Of a stretch of 64,000 nt of DNA, positions 47,533 to 56,545 are shown piece after piece. A program made the position numbers and the translations under genes. The DNA is taken from contig NZ_JAKJSC010000009.1 of assembly GCF_029029525.1 (NCBI RefSeq), positions 1 to 64,000 on the forward strand, in the 5' to 3' direction. Position 1 is the first letter of the stretch. Each line of letters opens with the position of its first letter. The notes below the pieces were generated by a model, which saw only the letters and a list, made by a program, of their open reading frames with translations, ran no database searches and was not told the origin of the DNA. The DNA comes from Labilibaculum sp. DW002 (GTDB lineage: Bacteria > Bacteroidota > Bacteroidia > Bacteroidales > Marinifilaceae).

Positions 47533-49095
47533 TTATTGTAATATATATCGAGATGCTAATTCTCTATATTCTTCAACTTGATTCTCTTCCCAAGCCTTAT
47601 CGTAGCCTAGCTCTTTAGCTAATAATTCCGCTACTTTGGGAGCCATTTTTATACTTTCTTCGGCATCTAATAACAAACATCTGGTTCTACGAGATAAAAT
47701 ATCTTCAACAGTTCTAGCCATTTCGTATCTTGCTCCCCAAACTACCTGTGCATTGATTACCTTTAATTTTTCACTTAAGTATTCTGCTAATCCTTCTTCT
47801 TCTTTCGCAATACTTAGTATTTTTTCTTCATCTGCTCCGTAGAAATACATTGGATTTTTTAAATCAACATTTTTCTTATAGCCATGTATTTTTAAGTTTC
47901 GCGTTACTGATTTCTTTTCAGGTAGACCTCCTGTATTTGCTACCGTATTCATAACATCCTCTGCCATTTGACGGTAAGTAGTCCATTTACCTCCGGTAAG
48001 TGTTACCATTCCAGATTTTGAAACTACAATTTTATGTCCTCTCGAAATCTCTTTGGTTTTCTTTCCTTCTCCACTTGGTGCAGCTAATGGTCTCAAACCT
48101 GCAAATACACTTCTTACGTCTGATCTTTTAGGAGGTTTCGCTAAAAAGCGTCCTGCTGTTTCCAAAATGAAATTTACTTCTTCTTCCAAAGCTCTTGGCT
48201 CTAATTCAGCCGTATCTTTATGTACATCAGTCGTTCCAACTACTACTTTATTATGCCAAGGGACTGCAAATAACACACGTCCATCTGATGTTTTTGGGAT
48301 CATTAATGCATAATCACCTGGAATAAATTCCTTATCTAATACCAAGTGTACTCCTTGGCTAACTTTTACGATATCACGGGCTTTTGGCTCATCCATTTTG
48401 ATGATTTCGTCAACAAAAACTCCCGTAGCATTTAAAACAACTTTCCCTTCTAAAGCGTAAGTTTTACCGCTTTCCATATCTCTTACAGATACAGCATTCA
48501 CTTTACCATTTGATTTTTGAATTCCCTCAACTTTCATATAGTTAAGTGCAACGCCTCCATTTTCAACAAAGGTCTGACACAAATTAATTGCTAATCTAGC
48601 GTCGTCAAATTGTCCATCATGGTATACAACTCCACCGCAAAGGTTTTCACTCTTAAGTGTCGGAATGTATTTTAAAGTACGTTTCTTAGAAAATGGTAAA
48701 GAACGGCCATAACCTAACTTACCTGCCATTAAATCATACATTGTAAGTCCTAAGGTATAGTAAGGAGTTCCCCACCACGTGTAATTAGGAATGATAAATG
48801 ACTGATCTTTTACAAGATGTGGAGCATTCTGCTTCATTAAGCCTCTCTCCCTTAGTGCTTCTAATACAAGAGAAATATTTCCTTGTGCTAAGTAGCGAAC
48901 TCCTCCATGGACTAACTTCGTACTTCTGCTTGATGTTCCTTTAGCAAAATCATCTTGTTCTAAAAGTAAAGTTTTATAACCTCTTGTTGCCGATTCGATA
49001 GCTGATCCTAAACCTGACGCACCACCACCAACGATGATCACATCCCACTTACGATCTAAACTCTCAATCTCTCTAATCATCTTATCTCTTTTCAT
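47533..49095 (-). CDS. glpD: Glycerol-3-phosphate dehydrogenase, FAD-dependent
   Basis: The 520-residue protein has an N-terminal FAD Rossmann site (DVIIVGGGASGLGSAIESA, ~18-36), the GlpD signature KGTSSRSTKLVHGGVRYL (~51-68), a central oxidoreductase domain (GRVLFAVPWHNKVVVGTTD) and the C-terminal DAO-like helical domain. It oxidises glycerol 3-phosphate to dihydroxyacetone phosphate at the inner membrane and passes electrons to quinone. A small ORF (49135-49281) precedes it by 39 bp, and a promoter with PadR-like operator sites lies upstream of that. Confidence 0.96.
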   Translation of the reverse strand: MKRDKMIREIESLDRKWDVIIVGGGASGLGSAIESATRGYKTLLLEQDDFAKGTSSRSTKLVHGGVRYLAQGNISLVLEALRERGLMKQNAPHLVKDQSFIIPNYTWWGTPYYTLGLTMYDLMAGKLGYGRSLPFSKKRTLKYIPTLKSENLCGGVVYHDGQFDDARLAINLCQTFVENGGVALNYMKVEGIQKSNGKVNAVSVRDMESGKTYALEGKVVLNATGVFVDEIIKMDEPKARDIVKVSQGVHLVLDKEFIPGDYALMIPKTSDGRVLFAVPWHNKVVVGTTDVHKDTAELEPRALEEEVNFILETAGRFLAKPPKRSDVRSVFAGLRPLAAPSGEGKKTKEISRGHKIVVSKSGMVTLTGGKWTTYRQMAEDVMNTVANTGGLPEKKSVTRNLKIHGYKKNVDLKNPMYFYGADEEKILSIAKEEEGLAEYLSEKLKVINAQVVWGARYEMARTVEDILSRRTRCLLLDAEESIKMAPKVAELLAKELGYDKAWEENQVEEYRELASRYILQ

Positions 49096-49134
49096 ATCAG
49101 CTCAATAAATTATAAATTATCTTTTTATGAACTT

Positions 49135-49281
49135 CTAAAGTTCCTTTTCCCAGAACTCCCAAATACTTCCATATGTATTTTCTTCATCTCGAACATTATT
49201 GCCTTTCTGTACTGTCAAAATGTCGAGGAAAAAATCGTAAAGTCGATTCCCTACTTCTAAATCAAATCTTTGATCTTCCAT
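49135..49281 (-). CDS. Small ORF upstream of glpD (48 residues)
   Basis: ATG at 49281-49279 to TAG at 49137-49135, same strand as glpD and 39 bp before it. The protein begins MEDQRFDLEVGNRLYDFF and ends SIWEFWEKEL; it is acidic and aromatic-rich, with no signal peptide or membrane helix. Its composition looks coding (no low-complexity run), and it lies between the predicted promoter and glpD, so it would be co-transcribed. I do not recognise a family. It could be a small regulatory partner or a leader peptide. Confidence 0.5.
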   Translation of the reverse strand: MEDQRFDLEVGNRLYDFFLDILTVQKGNNVRDEENTYGSIWEFWEKEL

Positions 49282-49315
49282 TGTCGAGTAATTTTATATA
49301 ACAAAATAAATCCGT

Positions 49316-49336
49316 TTGCAAAGTACATTGTATAAC
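49316..49336. promoter_or_regulatory. PadR-like element near the small ORF/glpD start
   Basis: TTTGCAAAGTACATTGTATA-like sequence, sharing TTT-CAA, TAC and TTGTA positions with the inverted repeat at the padR promoter (51563-51586). Inferred operator. Confidence 0.4.
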
Positions 49337-49356
49337 TATGTAGCTTTTGAAAAAAA

Positions 49357-49375
49357 TTGGAAGTATTACTTCCAA
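49357..49375. promoter_or_regulatory. Perfect 19-bp palindrome upstream of glpD
   Basis: TTGGAAGTATTACTTCCAA is a perfect palindrome around a central T. It lies downstream of the predicted transcription start, in the leader. A related element GAAGTACTAACTTCC occurs at 47481-47495 before glpK1, so it may be a second regulator's operator. Confidence 0.5.
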
Positions 49376-49430
49376 AGAGCTTTAACTGAGAAAGAGTAAG
49401 AACTACTTCCTTTTTGTAAACCCCTCGATA

Positions 49431-49460
49431 CAAAGCTAAATAAAATACTTAGCTTTACAA
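49431..49460 (-). promoter_or_regulatory. Promoter of the glpD unit with overlapping operator-like site
   Basis: On the minus strand TTG (49460-49458), a 19-bp spacer and TAGCTTTG (49438-49431) fit the Bacteroidota -33/-7 pattern. The -33 is embedded in a CTTTACAAGGTACGTAG element (49453-49469) that resembles the inverted repeat at the padR promoter, a position suited to repression. Confidence 0.65.
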
Positions 49461-49603
49461 GGTACGTAGCATTAAAATTGCTAATTTTTATTTAGACTAA
49501 AGTTTACAATACACCTAAATAGTATTGACTAATAGAACTTTAACCTTCTAAATAAATGTTAAAATATCTTAATTTAAAAAACCAAAACCGATTTAAATCA
49601 AAA

Positions 49604-49630
49604 AGAGCCGTACTTAAAAAGTACGGCTCT
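49604..49630 (-). terminator. Intrinsic terminator of glpK2
   Basis: AGAGCCGTACTT and AAGTACGGCTCT form a perfect 12-bp stem with an AAA loop, followed on the minus strand by TTTTTGATTT. Confidence 0.92.
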
Positions 49631-49650
49631 CAATATATTTTACCTAGAAA

Positions 49651-51147
49651 TTAGTCTTCCGAATCCAACCAATTAAGGGATCGGTTAACTGCTTTTTCCC
49701 AATACTTTTTATGATGTTTTACTGTTTTTTCATCCATTTTCACATTAAATTCATTCGCAACTTTCCATAAACCACGAATTTCATCCATGTTTTCCCAAAA
49801 ACCAACACCTAAACCAGCTAAATATGCCGCTCCCATCGCCGAAATATCCTTTATTTCCGACTGTACAACAGGTATATCAAAATAATCTGATTGATATTGT
49901 AGTAAAGTATTATTGACCATTGTTCCACCAGCTCTAAGTTCCGTGAAACTAATACCTGAATCTGCCTCCATGGTCTTTAAAACATCCGTAGATCTATGAG
50001 CTATTGACTCCAAAGAAGCTCTCGCAATATGTCCAATACTCGTGCTCATATTTAAACCCCAAAAGGTTCCTCGAGCATATTGATCCCAATAAGGTGCACC
50101 TAGGCCAGTAAAAGCAGGTACAATATAAATACCTCCATTATCTTTTTCTGAAAGGGCTAGTTCCTCAATTTCTTCAACAGAATGTATCAAGTTCATTTGG
50201 TCACGAAGCCACTGAATAACAGCACCTCCAATAAACACACTCCCCTCCAAAGCATAAGTTACTTTATCTCCAATTTGCCAGGCAATTGTTGTTACCAAAT
50301 CATTATTCGATCTTACAATTTGATCGCCTGTATTCATCAAGATAAAACAGCCTGTGTTATAGGTATTTTTAACCATCCCCTTTTCATGGCACATTTGTCC
50401 AAAAAGTGCAGCTTGCTGATCACCACAAATACCTGCAATTGGAATATTAGTACCAAACATTGATCTTCTAGTTGTTCCATATACTTCACTCGAAGTACTA
50501 ACTTTCGGCAGTAAAGATGCTGGAATATCTAACAAGTCAAGAAGTTCCTGATCCCATTTCAAATCGTGAATATTAAACAACATGGTTCTACTGGCGTTGG
50601 AAACATCTGTTACATGACATGTACCTTTAGTTAATTTCCAAATTAACCACGAATCAACAGTTCCAAAAGCAAGCTTACCTTCTTCTGCTTTTTGTCTAGC
50701 TCCGGGAATATTGTCCAACAGCCACTTAACCTTAGTTCCTGAAAAGTAAGCATCTAAAATTAAGCCCGTTTTTTCCTTTATTTTATCAGCTAAACCTCTT
50801 TCCTTAAGTTCATCGCAATACTGCGACGTTCTCCTGTCTTGCCACACAATGGCATTTCCAATTGGTTTGCCAGTTTCTTTATCCCAAAGAATAGTTGTTT
50901 CTCGCTGATTGGTGATACCAATAGCTTTTATGTCTTTTGCAGTTAAGCCTGCTTTCTCGATTACTTCTTCGGCCACTGAAGCCTGAGAATACCAAATTTC
51001 GTTAGCATCCTGTTCAATCCAACCTGGCTTAGGGTAATATTGTTCGTACTCCTTTTTTACTTGAGCAACAATTTCACCATCCTTATTAACAATTAAAGCT
51101 TTCGATACAGAAGTTCCTTGATCCAAGGATAAAATATAGCTTTTCAT
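49651..51147 (-). CDS. glpK: Glycerol kinase, copy 2
   Basis: The 498-residue FGGY kinase is a clear paralogue of the copy at 45661, with the same SLDQGTSVSKALIV, WIEQDANEIW, TNQRETTILWD, ICGDQQAALFGQ and C-terminal blocks. Differences include TSVSK for TTSSR in the phosphate loop and a C-terminal segment (AGGTMVNNTLLQYQSDYF) in place of [18 protein letters not shown]. All visible substrate residues are kept, so it should be active; specificity for glycerol versus a similar polyol is not certain. It lies 32 bp after the PadR gene and has its own terminator, so it is controlled apart from glpK1. Confidence 0.92.
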   Translation of the reverse strand: MKSYILSLDQGTSVSKALIVNKDGEIVAQVKKEYEQYYPKPGWIEQDANEIWYSQASVAEEVIEKAGLTAKDIKAIGITNQRETTILWDKETGKPIGNAIVWQDRRTSQYCDELKERGLADKIKEKTGLILDAYFSGTKVKWLLDNIPGARQKAEEGKLAFGTVDSWLIWKLTKGTCHVTDVSNASRTMLFNIHDLKWDQELLDLLDIPASLLPKVSTSSEVYGTTRRSMFGTNIPIAGICGDQQAALFGQMCHEKGMVKNTYNTGCFILMNTGDQIVRSNNDLVTTIAWQIGDKVTYALEGSVFIGGAVIQWLRDQMNLIHSVEEIEELALSEKDNGGIYIVPAFTGLGAPYWDQYARGTFWGLNMSTSIGHIARASLESIAHRSTDVLKTMEADSGISFTELRAGGTMVNNTLLQYQSDYFDIPVVQSEIKDISAMGAAYLAGLGVGFWENMDEIRGLWKVANEFNVKMDEKTVKHHKKYWEKAVNRSLNWLDSED

Positions 51148-51179
51148 ACCTTTACAATTGACTGGTTTTCATAAAATTA

Positions 51180-51533
51180 TCACACACTCTCTAGAATCCT
51201 TGTAATCGAAAGATTTAAAGAATCTACATACTCTTTCATAACCTTTAAATGAGCCGTTCCCTCATCGGTAAGTTTATAATATTTTCGAGGTATACCTGTA
51301 TCCATTTCAGCCCATTCGGACGTAACCAGTTTTTCTTTCTTCAACCTGTTTAGAAGTGGATATATAGTTCCTTCAGCAATTTCAAGTGAGGTAAACTGGT
51401 TCATATCACTTATGAGTTCGTAACCGTAACAAGGACGTGAGCGCAATAGTAAAATGATAATATATTCAAGTAACCCCTTTTTATATTGGGATTTCCATTT
51501 GGCAATAAAATATAAGTTAATGTCTTCGTTCAT
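51180..51533 (-). CDS. PadR-family transcriptional regulator
   Basis: The 117-residue protein is a single PadR winged helix: LLEYIIILLLRSRPCYGYELISDM (helices 1-2), AEGTIYPLLNRLKKEKLV (recognition helix), the wing RKYYKLTDEGTAHL and a C-terminal dimerisation helix. It heads the glpK2 unit and is likely the local regulator of glycerol genes. Its own promoter region carries the inverted repeat TTTTACAA-N6-TTGTAAAA (51564-51585), with related elements upstream of glpD. Autoregulation is inferred from these sites. Confidence 0.9.
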   Translation of the reverse strand: MNEDINLYFIAKWKSQYKKGLLEYIIILLLRSRPCYGYELISDMNQFTSLEIAEGTIYPLLNRLKKEKLVTSEWAEMDTGIPRKYYKLTDEGTAHLKVMKEYVDSLNLSITRILESV

Positions 51534-51562
51534 AGTTTAACAAACATATAAAAAAACACCTA

Positions 51563-51586
51563 GTTTTACAAGATACTTTGTAAAAA
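51563..51586. promoter_or_regulatory. PadR autoregulatory operator candidate
   Basis: TTTTACAA (51564-51571) and TTGTAAAA (51578-51585) are perfect inverted arms with a 6-bp centre, 30 bp before the padR ATG. On the minus strand the centre contains TATCTTG, a near -7 element, so binding would block the promoter. Confidence 0.6.
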
Positions 51587-51669
51587 CAGGAAACTTAATA
51601 AATAAGTTAGAATTCAATTTCGACCATTAAAGTAGACTATATTTTCATATTACTGAACAAAACAAAGTA

Positions 51670-53862
51670 TTATTTTAAGGAAACCTCAACCCGATAATTT
51701 GTTTCCTTTTGTTGATCCGAAATATTCTTTAAATCAGATGTACTCACATCAAAACAGTCAATAGGAAGCAATAAACTATCCTTCATATAGTTGCGAAGAT
51801 TTGAATTTCGATCTTCCAGTTGTTTTTCAAACAATTTGTCCAACTCTTGTTCTCCAATCATCTTTACACAATTAGAGATTAATGAATCCTGATTTATTGG
51901 AGCTAGCGCTTGATTAATAAAACTATGAAATTCAATATTATTTCTAGCCCAATTAAATAATTCATCAGCTTTCATTGAAATTTCACCCTGCCCGTTATTT
52001 TTATAAAATAAATTAGCACATTCCTGTATTGCAAACAAATTTCTTTCTTCTTCCGGATTTGTTTCCTGAGTAAACGAAAACTTCAACTCAGTCTTCTTTT
52101 TAGAAATTTTTGCAATTTGCTTCAATCGCTCTTTTTGAATATCATTTACATGACTCTCCAAATAATTAAACGGAAGCGATTTGATGTTATCTGGATTTGT
52201 TCCTGTCAAACTTCCTAACATACCGAATGGCTTGGTAGCTGTTTTCACTAAAAAGTTCATTAACGTTTTCCAAATAATTTTCCCTACTCCAAACTTCGGG
52301 TCCTGCGGATTACCACTCACAGGTAGATCAAAGGCTATAATATCGTTCTGATCTTTTAGCAAATAAAGAGCTAAACGAACTGGAGTTTTTATCGTATTCG
52401 GATCCTTTGTTTTATTCCCAAATTCAATTTCAGAGATTCTTAAATTATTCTGATTTGTTAATTGAGTTGGCGTCATATCAATACTACAAGAATAATTAAA
52501 TTTACCTTGTGTTATTGGTCTGGCAATATAATATTCTGTATATGGCGAAAAACTCATTAAATCCATTTGTTTCACCTTTCCCTCGAAATCAAAATCAAAG
52601 TAATTTATCAAACTAAAATTCAGTTTGCCTGATGAATTTCCACTTCCATTTAAATTCATTGAATACTTTACAGGAACGCTTGTTGCTTTCTCTGTAATTT
52701 TGCCCATTTCCACAGCCATATTACTCAAGGAATAAACAAATTTTCGATTTAGGGTATTGTCTTCAAATTCCACAAATCCATTTGAAAGTATTAGCGTATC
52801 AATTTGATAATACAATGGGGCAGATTCCTCTTCAATAACAATTGAGTCAGTCAACAAACTATCTGAAATCATTACCGGCTCAAAAATAGTCTCAATATTA
52901 CTTTTATCTGTATTTAGTGCGGTATATAATTCTACAGAATCAAGCTCAATACTAGCAATTTCATAATGAGATGACCCTAAATTAATCGAATCCAAATTCA
53001 CGTTTACTGTTTTTGCAGCAACAAACCGTTTATCTTTCTCATCAGTCAACTCAAAATCATTTAACTTCACAAGACCATCAATGATCACATCCTTAAAATT
53101 ACTCATACTACCATCTATATGAAGTTGAGTATTCACCTTTCCTTGTAGTGAATTAACTCTCATATATTCTTTAAGGTAAGCCACAAAAGGACTAATATCA
53201 ATATTGCTTACACCTAAATCGATAGAATAGCGTTCTGTAGCATGATCAACATCAGCACTAATATATACATTACCTTCTTTCCCCATTGAAAAATCAACAC
53301 CCATTTCTGATTTTTCATTGTTCCACGCGATTAACGGCAAGGCTAGATTAATATCTTTTAAATCAATCTCATTATCCTTATCGGTATCCATGTATCTAAG
53401 GGCACCATTTTTAAACTCAATATTATGAATGGCAAACTTAAGTATCCGCTTATCTTCCTGAATATCAACACTATTCACTTCGACTTCTTGTTCTTCTATC
53501 AGATCATCAAAATTAAATCCTTGCTCGTTCTGAATAACTGAAAGATCCAATCCATCCAGGTAAATTTCACTTACAGCATATTCTCCTGCAAGTAAGCTCC
53601 ATGGACTAACATTTATATACAATTCATCAAAGGCAACAAATAAATCTTTTTCATTTTGTTCGTACAGTTTAAAACCAACTACCCGAACCGCTACTTTTGC
53701 ATAATTAAAATGCAATTCTGTAAGCTCCAGCTTACGCCCTACTAACTCTTTAGAATTTTTATTAATCCAGTATTTCACTGCAGTTGAAAGCAATAAAAAA
53801 ACAAGAAAGAGTACAAATAAAATTGAAACTCCTATTATTCTGCCCTTGGTAATTTTCATCAT
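51670..53862 (-). CDS. AsmA/DUF748-family envelope protein
   Basis: The 730-residue protein has an N-terminal transmembrane helix (~8-28) and a long periplasmic part of repeated beta-strand pairs (e.g. VGFKLYEQNEKDLFVAFDELYINVSPWSLL, shown in part as VAFDELYINVSPWSLL; VSEIYLDGLDLSVIQNEQGFNFDDL), typical of DUF748 within the AsmA-like group. Members of that group are long bridge-like proteins thought to move phospholipids between envelope membranes. The C-terminal third is helical (LKQIAKISKKKTELKFSF) and ends with ETNYRVEVSLK. It is a single-gene unit; no terminator was seen. Confidence 0.78.
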   Translation of the reverse strand: MMKITKGRIIGVSILFVLFLVFLLLSTAVKYWINKNSKELVGRKLELTELHFNYAKVAVRVVGFKLYEQNEKDLFVAFDELYINVSPWSLLAGEYAVSEIYLDGLDLSVIQNEQGFNFDDLIEEQEVEVNSVDIQEDKRILKFAIHNIEFKNGALRYMDTDKDNEIDLKDINLALPLIAWNNEKSEMGVDFSMGKEGNVYISADVDHATERYSIDLGVSNIDISPFVAYLKEYMRVNSLQGKVNTQLHIDGSMSNFKDVIIDGLVKLNDFELTDEKDKRFVAAKTVNVNLDSINLGSSHYEIASIELDSVELYTALNTDKSNIETIFEPVMISDSLLTDSIVIEEESAPLYYQIDTLILSNGFVEFEDNTLNRKFVYSLSNMAVEMGKITEKATSVPVKYSMNLNGSGNSSGKLNFSLINYFDFDFEGKVKQMDLMSFSPYTEYYIARPITQGKFNYSCSIDMTPTQLTNQNNLRISEIEFGNKTKDPNTIKTPVRLALYLLKDQNDIIAFDLPVSGNPQDPKFGVGKIIWKTLMNFLVKTATKPFGMLGSLTGTNPDNIKSLPFNYLESHVNDIQKERLKQIAKISKKKTELKFSFTQETNPEEERNLFAIQECANLFYKNNGQGEISMKADELFNWARNNIEFHSFINQALAPINQDSLISNCVKMIGEQELDKLFEKQLEDRNSNLRNYMKDSLLLPIDCFDVSTSDLKNISDQQKETNYRVEVSLK

Positions 53863-53947
53863 AAAACCTTAAAATATATTCCAACAAAAATAAGAATTAC
53901 ATCATATACTTTTCATAAAATTCCATTTAATATTCTCCAAAATGCAC

Positions 53948-53977
53948 AAAAAAAGGGAGACCAAAGCCTCCCTTATA
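53948..53977 (-). terminator. Intrinsic terminator of the ompA-mscS unit
   Basis: AAGGGAG and CTCCCTT pair around ACCAAAGC; on the minus strand the stem is followed by a seven-T run. Confidence 0.85.
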
Positions 53978-53996
53978 TAAAACCACATTATATGGT

Positions 53997-54818
53997 CTAA
54001 TGATTGTAAACATGAACATCTCTCTGAGGAAATGGGATACCAATATTGTTCTTATCGAATTCTTTCTTAACGGTCTCTTGCATAAAAAAGAAAACAGTCC
54101 AATAATCAGCAGCATTTACCCATGCTCTTACTGTAAAATTAACAGAACTATCTGCTAATTCAGAAACAGCTATAAAATGAGCAGGATCTTTCAAAACACT
54201 TTCGTGATTAGCTAACAAACCATCCAAAATACCTTTGGCTTTATCAATATCATCAGTATAACCAATTCCAAAAGTCATATCCACTCTACGTGTTGGTTGA
54301 GTTGAATAATTAACCATTGAACCTGTTGACAAACCACCATTAGGAATAATAATTGTTTTATTATCTAACGAAAGCAAAATCGTATTAAAAAGCTGAATTT
54401 CCTGAACAACACCAAGATACCCTTGAGCTTCTAAAACGTCTCCTACTTTAAAAGGCTTAAAAATTAAGATCATAACTCCACCTGCAAAATTTTGCAAGGT
54501 TCCCGACAAAGCCATACCTACGGCTAAACCAGCTGCTGCTAATATTGCAATAAAAGAAGTCATTTCAACTCCCACCATTCCAACAACGGTAATAAATAAC
54601 ATCACCTTTAACAAGATTGTTAACATACTCATAAAAAATGGTCGCAAGGTTGCATCCACATTTCTACTTTCCATTAAGCGTCCTATTCCTTTACAGATAA
54701 TTTTAATAATCCACAATCCAACAAGGAGAGTTACAATTGCCAATAATAATTTTGGAGCGTACTCCATTGCCATATTTACTAATTGGTCAGATTTTCCTAT
54801 AATAGCGTCAAAATCCAT
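53997..54818 (-). CDS. MscS-family mechanosensitive ion channel
   Basis: The 273-residue protein has three transmembrane helices (~20-40, 60-82, 90-115), the last being the pore-lining TM3 with the Gly/Ala pattern AAAGLAVGMALSGTLQNFAGG, then the MscS beta domain (FKPFKVGDVLEAQGYLGVVQEI, TIIIPNGGLSTGSMVNYS) and a C-terminal alpha/beta domain. Length and layout match E. coli MscS (286). It acts as a pressure-release valve in the inner membrane. It lies 20 bp after the OmpA-family gene and is probably co-transcribed with it. Confidence 0.94.
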   Translation of the reverse strand: MDFDAIIGKSDQLVNMAMEYAPKLLLAIVTLLVGLWIIKIICKGIGRLMESRNVDATLRPFFMSMLTILLKVMLFITVVGMVGVEMTSFIAILAAAGLAVGMALSGTLQNFAGGVMILIFKPFKVGDVLEAQGYLGVVQEIQLFNTILLSLDNKTIIIPNGGLSTGSMVNYSTQPTRRVDMTFGIGYTDDIDKAKGILDGLLANHESVLKDPAHFIAVSELADSSVNFTVRAWVNAADYWTVFFFMQETVKKEFDKNNIGIPFPQRDVHVYNH

Positions 54819-54838
54819 TTTCTTTTTTATTTTAGTGA

Positions 54839-56356
54839 TTATTTAATAAACATTTCAAATTCTACTCTTCTATTAAGAGCCCTACCCGCTGCAGTAGCAT
54901 TGGTTGCAATTGGCTCAACTTCACCAAAACCTTTTGCTACAATTCTATTCGCATCGATACCTTTTTCGGTTAGGAATTTTTTAGTTGCATTGGCTCTCTT
55001 TTCTGATAAAATTCTATTCATTTCATCTTTACCTTGGCTATCGGTATAACCAGAAATCTTTAAAGAGTATGCTGGGTAGTTGTTCAAAATTTCAACAACT
55101 TCATCTAAAATTTTTCTAGACTTAACTGTTAAAACGTCTTTACCTGAAGAGAAATGAACATTTTTAGCTGCAAACTCAAGCTCTTTTTGCACCTCAGCCT
55201 TAACTTCTGGGCAACCATAATTACTTGACAAACCAGCAACTTCAGGACACTTATCTTCCTCATTTACTACACCATCTTTATCATTATCAAGTGCACAACC
55301 GTTTACATCCACTTTATAACCTGGCTTCGTTGTTGGACATTTATCTTTTGAATCAATTACACCATCACCATCAGTATCAGGGCAACCCTCAAAAGCTTTT
55401 AATCCTTTTACTGTTGGACACTTATCTTCTGAATCTTGAACGCCATCACCATCAGAATCAGGACAACCATCAAACTGAACTAATCCTTTTACATCAGGAC
55501 ACTTATCCTTTTTATCAGCTACTCCATCACCATCAGAGTCTGGACAACCATCTAACAAAGGATCTCCTGCTAACATTGGACACTCATCCATATAATCGGC
55601 TACTCCATCACCATCAGAATCAAGTGGACAACCTTTTTTATCAACAGCAACTCCAGAAGGAGTTCCAGGGCATTCATCTCGCTTATCACTTACTCCATCA
55701 CCATCAGAATCAGCTGATTTACCAAAACTGTAAATTACACCAATTGTATTGTGCATGAATTTATCATGATACGCCTCAGTATCCCTTTGCTTATTTTTAT
55801 AACCATCATACTTGTCGTTTAATGGATAGAATATTCCAGATTCGACAGCAACACTCCATCGATCATCTATTTTAAATGTCAATCCTGCTCCATAATAGAA
55901 GTTAATGTTGTCATATTTCTGTTTAAAACCTCCTCCCATAACATTGCCTTTCGCATTCATGTTAGTATAACCAAGTCCTGCTACAAGAAAAGGAGAAATA
56001 ACAGCGTCTTCTTTTAATAGATAACCATTATTGAATTTGTACTTCATGTTTAAATTCGCATTGAACATCCAGTCATCAAAATAACCTAATGTCCCACTCG
56101 ACTCTACATTAAAGTAACTCAATCGAACAAGTGCATCGAATGAAGGATTTAAATAGCGATTTAGAGTTGCCGACCCGATTAATGGTTCAGTATTTTTGAA
56201 TTTCCAAAAATCATTGGCAATATCGCCTTTGTAATCATTAAAGTTTAGGTACAATCCTACGCCCCATTTTTGGTCGGCGTTTTGGGCTTTTACTAGCGGG
56301 GAAATAAAAATAGCAAGCAATAGTACAATTGCTATTCTTAGGTGTTTTTTATGCAT
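54839..56356 (-). CDS. OmpA-family protein with thrombospondin type 3 repeats
   Basis: The 505-residue protein has a signal peptide (1-24, ending VKAQN), an N-terminal ~190-residue beta-barrel-like domain, six or so Asp-rich TSP3 calcium-binding repeats (~215-385: DSDGDGVSDKRDECP, DSDGDGVADKKDKCP, DNDKDGVVNEEDKCP) and a C-terminal OmpA peptidoglycan-binding domain (~400-505: VHFSSGKDVLTVKSRKILDEV, ISGYTDSQGKDEMNRILSEKRA, GFGEVEPIATNATAAGRALNRRVEF). This links the outer membrane to the cell wall. The TSP3 arrays stiffen with Ca2+, in line with a marine or brackish habitat. The mscS gene follows. Confidence 0.94.
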   Translation of the reverse strand: MHKKHLRIAIVLLLAIFISPLVKAQNADQKWGVGLYLNFNDYKGDIANDFWKFKNTEPLIGSATLNRYLNPSFDALVRLSYFNVESSGTLGYFDDWMFNANLNMKYKFNNGYLLKEDAVISPFLVAGLGYTNMNAKGNVMGGGFKQKYDNINFYYGAGLTFKIDDRWSVAVESGIFYPLNDKYDGYKNKQRDTEAYHDKFMHNTIGVIYSFGKSADSDGDGVSDKRDECPGTPSGVAVDKKGCPLDSDGDGVADYMDECPMLAGDPLLDGCPDSDGDGVADKKDKCPDVKGLVQFDGCPDSDGDGVQDSEDKCPTVKGLKAFEGCPDTDGDGVIDSKDKCPTTKPGYKVDVNGCALDNDKDGVVNEEDKCPEVAGLSSNYGCPEVKAEVQKELEFAAKNVHFSSGKDVLTVKSRKILDEVVEILNNYPAYSLKISGYTDSQGKDEMNRILSEKRANATKKFLTEKGIDANRIVAKGFGEVEPIATNATAAGRALNRRVEFEMFIK

Positions 56357-56545
56357 AGTTTAATTATTAGGTAACAATTTATTTAAAAAATATAATCAGG
56401 AAATTGATTTCCTTCTACTAAAATTAAATAAATTTAATCTAAATAAAAAACTACATAAAAAAATTATTTCAAAAATTTGATTAACGTAACATTAATAATT
56501 TAACAAATTTTAAACTCTCAAAGTAATAACTACTAATTATTTGAC

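Larger units (their letters stand above)
49096..49650. other. Regulatory region upstream of glpD
   Basis: The 555-bp gap between glpK2 and glpD holds the glpK2 terminator (49604-49630), a good promoter (49431-49460), two copies of a PadR-like element (49316-49336 and 49452-49468), a 19-bp palindrome (49357-49375) and a 48-codon small ORF (49135-49281), all listed separately. Confidence 0.75.

Noticed and set aside
55225-55758. 177-residue plus-strand His/Leu/Gln-rich ORF
   Set aside because: It is antisense to the TSP3 repeats of the OmpA-family gene; the repetitive look is inherited from those repeats.
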